Shown here piece after piece: positions 1 to 12,789 of a stretch of 64,000 bases of DNA. Under the pieces are notes generated by a model that did not search any database, was not told the DNA's origin, and saw only the letters and a list, made by a program, of their open reading frames with translations. The stretch spans positions 17,670,462 through 17,734,461 of the forward strand of contig OY482860.1 in the NCBI GenBank assembly GCA_960531495.1, in the 5' to 3' direction. A program made the position numbers and the translations under genes. The first letter of the stretch is position 1, and each line of letters opens with the position of its first letter. Source of the DNA: Zeus faber. Its lineage: Eukaryota; Chordata; Actinopteri; Zeiformes; Zeidae.

Positions 1-740
1 AAATGTCCTGTTCAAAGATATTGTTGTTTTCGATGATTGCATTTATAAGTCTCCTATAGCTCACAAAAATGTCATTTAAAGTGGTAATCCATCAGATCAT
101 CTGTGTTGGGTCCCAGAACTCCAGCCGACTGCCTTTCACTTCCTGCAAGTCAAAGTCAGCTAAATAATCTTACGGAAAATCACTTTAATGAACAAAATAT
201 CAATATTTAAGAATCGACAGTTGTCACAAAATGCTAAGCAACAAGAATGAGGACAAGAATTGATTAACCTTTACAAACAAAGAACATCAGTTGTCGGAAT
301 GCATGAATCAGTGCATATTTTACCATTGTAAATAAATGATCCAAAGAGACATGTACTCTTATTCATACGTTTACTGAATAGTAGCTACACATGAACCTTA
401 AGACCGAATTCTAGCACATGACGCTTGACACGTGCAGAAAGTTGAGATCTATACTTTCACCTGCTCAGATCATATTTGTTGTTGTCTCAACCATACTCAA
501 TATCAACTTTGAATTATTGAAAATGGAGAGTGACCCTACAAAGCAATCACTGAGTTCAAACTCTGAAAGTCTTACATTAATATGATGATGCAGTGTTGTA
601 TCTTTGGATGTTGGTACTCCTCTGAAGGCTCAGAGCTGGAGGCTTGGCGTCCATCTTGTGTCAGTAAAAAGCCCTTAGAGACCTAACTGTGAAGAAGCAC
701 AGTCATAAACTCAAACTCTGTGTTATTCTCTTCATGAAGA
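1..740. other. Gene-free single-copy-looking DNA
   Basis: AT-rich sequence without a credible exon, repeat or transposon signature. Open frames are short and show no domain I recognise. Nothing further is seen here. Confidence 0.5.
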
Positions 741-1180
741 AAACCATTCACCCAGAAAGAAACCTGACATTTACTGTACCGTCAGACTGATAAAATCATT
801 CCTTCGAAGGTGATCTGGCGGCCGCCTCTTTTCATTAGCTGCTTCATGTCGCACTTTCAACTTCTGTCACCCGCTGGTCAAAGCCATTCACCCTAATCAA
901 TCTGTTTTTGATTTGCTTGAGTAAACCTGTCTGTACAGAAAGGCACAAGCAAACATTCCCTCAGCCGCATTTTATGAAGTCGCCATTTATGCAGTAGATC
1001 TTTTGATTGGGGCGGAATATTGATCGTATTTTACGCTCCCCTTTACCTCGATGTTCCATCAATGCTTCTAAGCCCACGGGCGATTTCTGTATTGGCTGAT
1101 GGAGGTGGCATTTTGGAGAAACATGTTTTGGTTCTCACCAAATTGTGCCTCTGCCATTGTGTCTTCAGGGTCAACAACAG
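741..1180. other. Candidate conserved non-coding element (1)
   Basis: A complex, non-repetitive block without coding potential. It contains homeodomain-type cores (ttcattagctg near 833, cctaatcaatc near 892) and mixed AT/GC composition of the kind seen in vertebrate developmental enhancers. This is a judgement from texture only; no alignment was possible. It could equally be ordinary intergenic DNA. Confidence 0.25.
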
Positions 1181-1500
1181 CCCTCATTTGTGAACGGATT
1201 AAAAAAAAAAAAAAAATTTAAATCGAATTTCAAAAACACAGCATTGGCCTCTCTCTCTCTCTCTCTCGGAGCGACAGATAACAAAGAAGGAGAGTGTGTT
1301 TGGTATATTTATGAGGCAGCCAGCTCAGCGATGCCTGGAGGGGCCCGGTGCCAATGGCCGCCCATTTCCCCCCGGGAGACATTACACTGACAGGGCAATA
1401 TGGGGATGCTGAATCGCACGCAAGCACAAATGGGCGGAGAGAGAGAAAAAAAAACGAGTGTGTAGCTTTGTGTCTGTATCGATGTGTTTCTGTGTGTGTG
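1181..1500. repeat. Low-complexity stretch: A-tract, (CT)n, purine-rich
   Basis: An A-tract at about 1201-1216, a short (CT)n run at about 1252-1267 and purine-rich sequence at 1435-1455. No gene is supported. Confidence 0.6.
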
Positions 1501-1700
1501 CGTGCAGCCCAGTGGTAATAATATTATTGAATTTAAGAACTGCATTTGACACGCCGCCCAAATGATGACTGTGTCTTCCATGAACATCGGCGGCTCCAAT
1601 TTCATCCAGAAGGTTGTTAATCTATTTTTCCCTTATTGTTGCTGAGTGCAATATCTGCTTTAGGGCAGTTTAAGTCCCTGATTGAGATTTGGGGGGTGGG
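1501..1700. other. Candidate conserved non-coding element (2)
   Basis: Complex non-coding sequence with AT-rich cores (ggtaataatattattg near 1512; tgatgactgtgtcttcc near 1563). It resembles vertebrate conserved non-coding DNA by texture only. No open frame of interest. Confidence 0.2.
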
Positions 1701-2335
1701 GGTTCTCAGCTGAATTGGTCCCGGCGCTTGTGCCCGTACACAAGCATTTGTAGACGTTTAAATGTTTTAGAAGGTGAGGTTGCTATCTTTATTTTAGTTT
1801 TTAGCCAAAACGTATTAAGAAAAATAAACACGTTGTGGTTTGCATTGAAGAAAATGGTAAACGAGAAGTTCATGGTGTACTTATGTTTCTTATTGCCTGT
1901 TTTAACTGTTTCTAGCTACCTAGCGTGCTGACCAACTGAATGATTGGCACCGGTGCCGCCTACTTCATAAAGAGATTCCAATTCCGGATTCACCGATAAC
2001 AGAGAACCACCCAAAAAAACGACCCGACAACTTGAGCTTGGGTCTCAGAATTGGAACGATATATTTTTAGATATATAGATAGATGGATCGATAGATAGAT
2101 GGGTGGAAACGCGGCTGGTGGTGATTATTGGAATGTAGCTTAATACAATTCTAATATCTGTCAATAACTCAAACGGTCCATCGGCACAGACATCAGCATT
2201 GAAAACGGCATTGTGAAATGAAATGAAATTACCGTAGGTTAAATCCTAGAGTTCCATCTTTGTTTTTTCAAATTCTTTTCTATTGATTGAACTTGTTTTT
2301 TGGGTTTTTTGGGGCTTGTCATGCTGCTGAGCCTA
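1701..2335. other. Unassigned intergenic stretch with a short GATA-type run
   Basis: No gene seen. A degenerate (GATA)n/(GATG)n run lies at about 2064-2103. The rest is unremarkable AT-rich DNA. Confidence 0.5.
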
Positions 2336-2375
2336 CACACACAAACACACACACACACGCGCGCGCCTCATCTGT

Positions 2376-2440
<65 letters not shown>

Positions 2441-2470
2441 ACGTACGTGCGTGCGTGCGTGTGTGTGGAC

Positions 2471-2506
<36 letters not shown>
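2336..2506. repeat. (AC)n then (GT)n compound microsatellite
   Basis: A short (AC)n ends at 2358 in CG-containing steps. A (GT)n run occupies about 2379-2437, continues as cgt/acgt variants and resumes as (GT)n at 2477-2506. Opposing AC and GT runs can pair into a hairpin. Cys-Val and His-Thr frames here are translated repeat, not protein genes. Confidence 0.95.
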
Positions 2507-2508
<2 letters not shown>

Positions 2509-2702
2509 CTGAGGGGTGTCAGGATATAAAAGAGAGCGTGAGTGTTATCAACATTAACACACACGGCAAATGACGCATTAACCAAACACACACACACACA
2601 CAGGACAGGTGAGGCATCTGTGTGTGTGTGTAGTGGAGGTGTGTCGGGATATAAAAGAGTGTGTGTTATCAATGTTCACACATCCACCAAATGACACATT
2701 AA

Positions 2703-2705
<3 letters not shown>
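2505..2705 (+). repeat. Two tandem copies of a GT-flank-AC unit
   Basis: The segment at about 2512-2598 (agg/tgtcaggatataaaaga ... acgcattaacc) recurs at 2635-2705 (agg/tgtcgggatataaaaga ... acacattaacc). Each copy is preceded by GT repeats and followed by AC repeats, so a roughly 120-bp unit with microsatellite borders has been duplicated in tandem. Confidence 0.8.

Positions 2706-2798
<93 letters not shown>
2704..2798. repeat. (AC)n microsatellite, about 47 units
   Basis: Uninterrupted CA dinucleotides closing the second copy of the tandem unit. The His-Thr and Cys-Val frames over it are repeat translation. Confidence 0.98.
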
Positions 2799-2800
<2 letters not shown>

Positions 2801-4020
2801 CGAGACATTAACAGACACACAAGTGCAGCAAACAAACACACTGTTAAGATGTCTGTTAGTATGTCTGTGCTTATGTGTCCCTCTGTATGTGTCAGAATTG
2901 TCAAGAATGAAGACGTCAAGACAAACGCTTGCCACAGAGCCATTAAATCCAGCGGCAGCTCATCATTTCAGCGCTGACAGGTGCATTGTTTCACACTTAA
3001 TCCATCACCCATGCAGGATGTTTTCAACACAAGAGTTTTGTTTTACCATAAAAAAATGCTAAAATAAGGGACAGGCAACTTATAAAAGCGTGTGATTTTA
3101 CCAGTGCTTGAAAACACGCATATTTCATGTCTTCTTATGACAAGATTGTATTCACGGCGTAAACGACTTCTGTTTTTGATCGCATTCATAATGATGTACC
3201 TGAGTGGCGCTTTGAAGAAACGCTGCTGAAGTCACTGGGAGCAGTGGTGCGTTATTGGGGACCTGAATAAATGGATTATAAATCCAAAATACTGCAATAA
3301 ATCCCTCTTACTGTAGATCTGTCACGATTTTTTTTTTTTGTTTAGTATTTGTTGATGATCCAGTTGTCATACTCATTGTTTTGAGATCTATTTCTGTTCA
3401 AATTATATTACGATTATACGATTATATGTACGTTGCCTTACACTTAAGCCTCGTTCACAAAATTCAGTCTTGTGGGATCTGAAATCTTTTTTTTTAAATA
3501 AACTCATGTTAAATTAGTAAGCTAAACAATATTTCACAAGTCCGGCCTCAGAAGTCACTCTATCTACTCATATACGTATGTTATCAGCTCCTACTGCATG
3601 TTTAAAGCCTTTCTATAGACGTGTTCACAGTCCATGTCAAATAATGAAGCATTTGTGATAGCCAGAAACAAATTAAATAAAATATTATTATTTAAAAATG
3701 CCAACTCAGCAGTCACCATTGCAGGTATTTCATTCTTGATAAGAATTTATGTAGGTTAAACTCCTCCACATCTCCCATTCCATCTTCAGAACATTTTTCC
3801 ATGTGTCCACCCTGACACCTTTTGAAATGGAGAATGTTCAACAAGGATGGAGTGAATGATGGAGTGTGTTTGAGTGTGTGCATTGCATAGACTTGAAAAT
3901 AATTGATTTGCTGAATATCAATTCTGGCAAAGCTCTGGTTCATTTTCTTCTGTTTTCATGTGTGTGTTTGTGTGGGTGTGCGTTTTTGTTGCTAACTGTT
4001 TAGTCATCTCGTCGCTCTTC
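2799..4020. other. Unassigned intergenic DNA
   Basis: No exon, transposon or RNA gene recognised. It contains T-tracts near 3330 and 3488 and AT-rich DNA; frames are short and featureless. Confidence 0.5.
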
Positions 4021-4460
4021 CACCAGTCTACAAGCGCCACGTTATGTCCATGAACATCACACACATCTGTTTGGGGCTTGGCATTAATCCATGTCCTTTA
4101 ATCACTTCAAATCTGAATACCCAATCATTGCACTCCACAAAGCTGTAAGTGGAGCAATTAATTCCATGATACACACACACACAACCTATCCTCATCACAA
4201 CGAGATGATTATCTGTCTCCGCATACAGTAAAAAGCTCATTATCATGTGAGATGTTTTCAGTGGCGTTTCAGTGCAATATTCCCATGGTTATGGACAGAA
4301 AATGGCGCCATCTGCATCAGTGTTTTGCTGCCTGTGATTATTGAATATTATCTGCTATTTAGGCTGCGGGCCTTCATTCAGATTAGGAAATATCTGGTGA
4401 TTGCTGCGGGGGTTTTACGCACGAAGCATTAGCGCTGTGTAGGTTCATGTGCTTGTTTGC
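4021..4460. other. Candidate conserved non-coding element (3)
   Basis: The most enhancer-like block of the window: complex sequence with several homeobox-type and related cores (gtggagcaattaattcc near 4150; gctcattatcatgtgag near 4234; ctgtgattattgaatat near 4333). There is no coding signature; the short frames lack domains and are not supported as exons. Assignment rests on texture alone. Confidence 0.3.
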
Positions 4461-5260
4461 AGATAGAATTATGCATAATAATACCGCCGTAAAACATAAC
4501 AAATGAAACACAGAGAATGTGCATCCTTCAAAAACCTACACACACACACGCACCCACAGGCAAACAGCCTTTTCATCAGAGTTGAAGTGAAGCGGGAGGT
4601 GTGGAGAGTGTTGTAATGCAGTATTAAATACCTCTGTGAGAGCTCGCCTCGTGTGCCATGAAAATACTTCAGATTCCACATGTAGGAGTCTCTACCCACT
4701 GGTAGGGGTTTAGGGAGGGAGACATTTCAGGGAGTCTTTCTGGCACTGGGGTGCCGACATTGAATGAGATTTTATTATAGATAGAACAGAAAGGGCCAGG
4801 GGCCAAAACAATACACAATAATAATAGCAATCAGTCGGGGCACAGGAGGAATGACGGCTTTACTGTCTCCAGCTCGGCTGACGCCGATCCCTCTATGCAA
4901 GACAGACAAACAATAAGAAAGCTTCGCCCCGGATCAGACCAATCAGCGCCTCTTGTGCGATAATTCGGCCAATTCGGGACAGCTGGTTGGCCCTGGGAAG
5001 GAAGCTGCGCTGCCGTCTGCAGCCGCGGCTTAGCCACGGCCCTTGGTCCACCACACCACATAAACTACATAAATAATGGAAACCAGCGCTTATGTTGCAA
5101 GATCAAAATCGCAAGACTGCACTAATTCCTCAAATTGAACAATTCTAGCCATAATACCATCAAGTTTCAAGGTAAAAGTGAGAACTATTAATAGTAATTT
5201 AAGGTTTAAGGATATTCTGTAATTGATAAAGGACTCAGTAAATAGAGACGCTCAATTTTC
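4461..5260. other. Intergenic DNA with a local GC-rich patch
   Basis: No gene seen. 4840-5060 is GC-richer than its surroundings (agctcggctgacgccgatcc, ctgcagccgcggcttagcc) and could be a regulatory patch. No repeat or exon was identified. Confidence 0.4.
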
Positions 5261-6150
5261 CGACCCTTGATAAACTGTGAAATTGTATGACTGTAAGCAA
5301 ATTACGCCACATGCCCTGGCCTTTCTTTGCCTTTCACTATAATTTATTAAAAGGCAAAGTCCGATTTTTTTAAAGTCAGTTTTTCTTTTCCTTAGTCATT
5401 ATTCTTGTTTTTGAGTTTGTTCATTATGAACAAATCATTATCGAAGTCTTTCATCGGTAATTGTTAGTAGGCCATCATGATAAGCTTAGTTCTATGTGTT
5501 TGTGTTATTTTGTTACATTTTCAGCAGTTGCAATGTAATGTACTGACTATCAACGTTATGTTATAAACAAAATGTAGTTGCTCTGGAACTTAATGGCTGC
5601 CTTGGAAAGTGTTTTGCAGCCATCAGTGACCCATTCACTGCTCACACAGCAATCTAGCTGGAGCGTTGAAGATTTGCATATAACAAATGAAGCCTGCTCT
5701 GACTGAGACTAAAAGGGACACCAGCCGTTATAGATAATTCTATTCACTATCATTTCAAGCTCCTGTTTCTACAGTAAAAGTAAAAAATAATTTGATAATA
5801 TTTGATTATGGCCATAATCAAGTTCAATATTCTTCATCAGTGACACTGTATTAATGACACCTTAACTAAGAAGCATGATTTGGATATGGGGACAGGGAAT
5901 GCAATATCACCCATAAAACAGCCATTGTTTGTTTGTGTGACCACTAACCCATAAATGGAGCCTAAATCCTATGGCATTAACATAGCATGTTTAAATGACG
6001 TACCGCCTAACCGCCATTATTACTTCCTGCTTTCATTTTCTCTTTGTTGGCCATGAACATGGGAGTTATCATTTGTTATGCATGTTCTTAATGTAGCACT
6101 TAAATATTGATATGCCTATTTAGAGAGGGCATTCACACAATGTTGTGTGA
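5261..6150. other. Candidate regulatory/conserved non-coding cluster
   Basis: Complex AT-rich DNA containing an octamer-type POU site (atttgcatat near 5673), a ttgttatgcatg motif near 6073 and other homeodomain-like cores. No open frame or repeat is supported. The call is from composition and motif texture only. Confidence 0.25.
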
Positions 6151-7756
6151 AATATTTATTTCAATGTGCCCAAATTCACTTCAGTAGCCTTTTTTCTATT
6201 GAACATAAAGGCATTGAGCTAATTACCTGATCATTGTAGTGAAGTGGTTGGGATTGTTTGAACATATGAAAAATGATTTCCATTGTATTATAACATTTTA
6301 TCACATAATTATATACAATATGTTGGTCATTTATGAATAAAAAAAGTCCTTCATAGTCCTGGCATGCACAGTACATTACCCACTTCTTGCATTCTGAATG
6401 CAACTGTAATCAGTCCACTTTAATGCATGATAAGCTAAAGCTATCATTATCAATTGCACTGTAGAAACACTGAAACGTAGAAACGTACCAGCCGCCCCAG
6501 GTAACTCCTGAACTTGCACATTTGCCTTCCACCAATGAGTATACTTCCCAAGAGGAGGTGAGTGAGAGAGAAGCTCACTCTGCCTACTTTTAAAGTGTGC
6601 TTACATTTTTCCCTGGGGAACAACTATCCAAACCAACCAACATACAGGCCACATGGAGAACATGAATCCATGCTGTTCTACTCTTTTTGTTGCTTGATCA
6701 GAGCTGGTCTGTTTCATTGGAACAAGTAACCAAGGAGCTGATTCTATGAAAATCTGGACCATTGCTGGCTTCAGTGATAAGGTCCCAGGCGGATATGTCT
6801 CCAGAATATCCCATTGTGAGCACCTGAAGCCCTGGTCGTTCAATGGAAAGGAAAGGGGTTGAATGCCATTTGAGTGGTAGGAGAGCTTCCACCCTTTCAG
6901 TAGTAGATCAACTTTGACCCGTCCAGTGGTAGTTCAACTGAGATTGATGGATAGTGCATGCAGCGAATTGGCGCTGTTAGCTCATTCAAAGAAATGATTT
7001 GGGGATCAAGATGAGATCTGAACTACATCCATGTTGACTCCAAAAAAATACAAAAAACAGTCCGGCATTCCAGATACTATTTAATGTTTGCTGTATCTAT
7101 CTATCTATCTATTGAGTGATATTGATACTACTGTAATTGCACTAATATCTCTACAGTATTTGCCTGCCCATCTTGGTTGGGTTTGCTTGTTTTGTTTGCT
7201 AGTTGGCACCAAAGTTGACATATGCTAAATATTCCAGCAAAATTATTTCAGAGATTTGGGGAAAAACTAGTGGAAATGTGCGACCCAGAATACACCCTTC
7301 AGACTATCAACTTTTGTCCATGTACCCATCTATCTAAGGATGTATGGTAAATGAAGGGTACTGAACATAAACCTTCGGTAAATTAAGGACAGCATACAAT
7401 CTGGCAACCCCCGGGGACAGAAGTTTGTGCAAATATTCATGTTGAAGAAGAAGAAGAAGAGAACGCCTGGCTCCATATGCCCATCGCTGGTCAGACGATG
7501 TTGTGCATGTTTTTGGTGGGGGTCCTCACCGATGTTACATAGAGGAAACCCCATGTGAGCCCCAAATTGGGAGATAACCCGCCGGAGCATGGTGCCAACA
7601 ATGCCCCAGTGACCCATCACAACCCCCCAATGAGAAATTTTGATGACAACCGACTACCCCACCCTTGTCCTGTTAAGACCTGTTTACTTGGGCTCTCCCG
7701 CCCTGACTTAACCCCCTCTTCCATCTTCAAATAAGGGATGATAATGAGGGTAATTT

Positions 7757-7759
<3 letters not shown>
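6151..7759. other. Unassigned intergenic DNA
   Basis: No gene supported. A short (TATC)n run lies near 7094-7111. A 96-codon minus-strand frame at 7330-7620 and an 80-codon one at 6601-6843 have no recognisable domain and are most likely chance frames; 7454-7461 is a short gaa run. Confidence 0.4.
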
Positions 7760-7801
<42 letters not shown>

Positions 7802-7811
7802 TGTGTGTGTA
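7760..7811. repeat. (AC)n-(GT)n palindromic microsatellite
   Basis: About 19 AC units followed directly by acgt and about 6 GT units, giving a self-complementary junction that can extrude a hairpin. Confidence 0.95.
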
Positions 7812-8149
7812 CGTGTTTGTTTGTGTTGAGTTGTCTGTAGATAATCTGCCAATTGGCAACTTGTGCTCTCTGTCAGGACAGGATGCCCCCACCCTTTGTC
7901 ATCACCATTTTCTTTCTCTCCCCACTGTCTCCATGGCAACCTCCCTTCCCCAGACTGAAGAGTTGCGGTGGCAAAAGCAGAATGCAGAATTGCCCTTTGA
8001 CAAACTCCTGGTCATTCATTTATCTCAGTCAATACCCGATCCATCTGTCTCTCTGTCCTGTAATGTACTGTTTGCAATGCAATGCAAACAAGTTCCATGC
8101 TAAAGATTTTTGTGTAGTCCTGATTTAGAGTACATTTATGATCTACATC

Positions 8150-8915
8150 AGTGATTCTCAGCCCTTTTCACATTAACGACCCTCAGTTTGAAACGCATTA
8201 TAGCCCTCATTTGGTAAGTGTGGCAGATCTGCCCTTCACACACCACCCGAGTGGCTCTTTCAGGGCCCTCCGACGCAGACGATGGGGTTGAAAAGTACCA
8301 TTTTTCTTCTAGAGAGTGTGCAAGATGGAACAATCCCAGAACAGATGGAATACATGTCATGACAAGGTCTCCTCTTCTGAGTGTGGGGATAGGGGTTTTA
8401 ACTGTTGCCCATTGATTGCTCTCGTGAGCCATCGGCATGCAGCCACCCTGATCCGGGGCGCAATTATCTAGACCCAAGACAGGTGTGGCTCCTTAAACAA
8501 CATCACCCCCACACCACAGTAAGATATGGTCACCGGGACCACGATCTAAGAATTTTTATTGTGGGATATGTGGCCGCCTGCGCGAGCACCTTGTGTCGAT
8601 TATGCACATTTTAGTATTTTTAGAGCTTATAGAGCTCTGTGTGTAATCACCGGGTGTCATGACATTTCACTGCATATACGTATGACAAATAATCTCTTGA
8701 ACTTGATTTACCCCAAACTAGCATATACCTGCCAATACTATAGTAAGGGCGTTAACAGTGAAACTTTGATCAAAACCTATGATCATTGTTGTACATTCTC
8801 GTACAGTGGTCTAAGTCTTGAAATGTACCAATAATTTTTTGCTGGCGGCCCTCTTGAATCTCTTAATGGACCTCTGGGGGGGGTCCCTAGACCCCACATT
8901 GAGATCCACAAATCT
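8150..8915 (+). mobile_element. Possible non-autonomous hAT-like element
   Basis: The left edge (cagtgattctcagccctttt, 8150) resembles hAT terminal repeats. The right side (about 8885-8920) contains a weakly matching inverted partner in which ttgagatccac replaces the expected complement. There is no transposase. Ends and 8-bp target duplication were not confirmed, so this is tentative. Confidence 0.25.
8653..8707 (+). repeat. LINE 3'-tail fragment (atttcactgcata / cttgaactt)
   Basis: The segment from acatttcactgcatatacg through gacaaataatctcttgaac matches the tail at 41985-42060 and, in reverse, 56025-56087. These look like 3' ends of one retroposon family with a short tandem tail; this copy is the most diverged. 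Confidence 0.55.
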
Positions 8916-8985
8916 GTCTGACTATGTAGGCAACATTTGAAAGTAACTGATTGATAATCTGAATACCGGAAGTATTCAACTTCAA

Positions 8986-9016
8986 TCAATCCAATGCTTA
9001 GAAAGCATTGGATTGA
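8986..9016. repeat. Perfect 14-bp hairpin
   Basis: The arm tcaatccaatgctt (8986-8999) is exactly complementary to aagcattggattga (9003-9016) with a 3-nt loop. No neighbouring gene explains it. It may be a palindromic remnant of a small transposon. Confidence 0.85.
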
Positions 9017-10144
<1,128 letters not shown>

Positions 10145-10387
10145 CCGTCTAATAAGCGCTCGGCCGTGATGTCACTCTGTGTTGGTGGAGGGGAGATCTA
10201 CTCCATGTTTACCTCCAGACGTTCCCTGTGTTTCATCCTGGAAGCCACCGGCGTCAGGGGGTCACGGTGATCAGGGTTTAACTGAAGGGCTGGACCCCCT
10301 GGTTACTTCCAGCCTATCACGGATCCCATGGATTTAACTAGAAATGTAATTAAAAAATTTGAACCAGAATCAATTCACATTTTCATA

Positions 10388-10525
10388 TACAGGTACTCCT
10401 CACTTAACAACCGAGTTCCGTCCCTAGTACCAGGTCGTTAAGTGGATTGGTCGATAAGCGAGGACCAGTTTCATTTCACAGTAAGGGGGCGTGGCAGGTA
10501 GGTCGTTAAGTAAGGAGTACTTGTA
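10388..10525. mobile_element. Foldback MITE-like element, about 138 bp
   Basis: The left end (tacaggtactcctcactt, 10388) and right end (aagtaaggagtacttgta, ending 10525) are imperfect inverted repeats over about 25 bp. Internal gttaagt/cttaac motifs repeat the pattern. There is no coding capacity. A related end occurs at about 15983-16032 inside a LINE fragment. The transposon superfamily was not determined. Confidence 0.65.
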
Positions 10526-11075
10526 CAAGGAAACTGTCAGTGCATTCTAGTGCAGACAGAGAAGTAGCATAAAAAAATAATGCTTATCAATCTAAAACAA
10601 AAAACATAAAATATATAGCAACTTTACAATATGATAATTTGTCCAATAATGATGAGAGATACATTTCAAAACAATTATAACATGACCGGGGCTAAGTGGC
10701 AGTCAAGTTGCAAGTATTGACTGGGTATAAATATAACCTTATATAATATGAATATAGTTGGATATGTATGTACATGATGTAATATGGATTATTGTCATTA
10801 CACTAGTATATTCTAGTTTTGTAATTCTAGAAACATGGATAAAATATATATAAAACAAATAATATATATTAATAGTAATGTTGAATATCTCCTTTCAAAC
10901 AAAGCGGGATTAATAAAATACGATCTTGTAATCTTAATTATAATGGCGTGGCTAATGGCCGATGGTTAAGTCTTATTAACTTAACAGTGTTATTATTAAT
11001 GATAACTGGTAATGCAATAACACACACACCTCAACGGCATTTAGGAAGAGGTTTTATAGCGCTGTCTATAAAGTT

Positions 11076-11077
<2 letters not shown>
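10526..11077. other. AT-rich unassigned stretch
   Basis: Very AT-rich (many tata/ataata steps, 10720-10900). No gene, repeat unit or transposon end recognised. Confidence 0.5.

Positions 11078-11155
<78 letters not shown>
11078..11155. repeat. (CA)n microsatellite, about 38 units
   Basis: Uninterrupted CA repeat immediately upstream of the Tc1 remnant. Confidence 0.98.
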
Positions 11156-11157
<2 letters not shown>

Positions 11158-11235
11158 TATGATAGAAAGGTGTCAGAACACAGTGTATTGCAGCTTGCTG
11201 TGTATGGGGCTGCATAGCTGTTCAGAGTGCACATG

Positions 11236-11755
11236 CTGACCCCTGACCACTGCCAAAAGAGCCTACAATGGGCATGTGAGCTTCAGAACTGGACCATGGA
11301 AGGAAAATGGAAGAAGGTGGCCTGGTCAGATTTCACATTTTCTTTTACATCATGAAGATAGCGCATGTGTGTCATTTACTTGGGGAAGAGATGGCACCAG
11401 GATGCACTATGGGAAGAAAGCAAACCAATGGAAGAAGAGTGATGCTCTGGGCAATGTTCTGCTGGGTCCTGGCATTCATGTGGATGTTACTTCAACACAT
11501 ACCACCTACCGAAACATTGTTGCAGACCAAGTACACCCCTTCATGGCAACAGTATTTCCTGATGGCATGGCCTCTTTCAGCAGGATAATGCACCCTGCCA
11601 CACTGCAAAAATACTTCAGGAATGGTTAGAGGAATATGAGAGAGTTCAAGGTGTTGACTTGGCCTCCAAATTCCCCAGATCTCAATTTGATTGAGCATCT
11701 GTTGAATGTGTTGGAACAAGAAGCCCGATCCATGGGGGCCCAACCTTGCAACTAA
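11236..11755 (+). pseudogene. Tc1-like transposase, C-terminal catalytic part, degenerate
   Basis: The translated text carries Tc1/mariner-family signatures across shifting frames: WSD near 11323 (first acidic residue), VMLWAMFCW near 11440, a GIHVDVT-like block, VHPFMATVFPDG near 11530, then QDNAPCHTA-type text near 11581 (second Asp at 11584-11586) and PNSPDLN-LIEHL near 11670 (Glu at 11693-11695). The three DDE residues remain visible, but at least two frame changes and stops separate them and the N-terminal DNA-binding half is absent. No terminal inverted repeats were found. The family normally encodes about 340 residues; roughly half is left. It is a dead fossil copy. Confidence 0.85.
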
Positions 11756-11760
11756 TACAA

Positions 11761-12789
<1,029 letters not shown>

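Noticed and set aside
2287..2672. Several Cys-Val and His-Thr rich frames
   Set aside because: They are translations of GT/CA microsatellites; the same applies to frames over 10028-10143, 12132-12249, 24282-24430, 45150-45260, 47786-47896 and 54831-54954.
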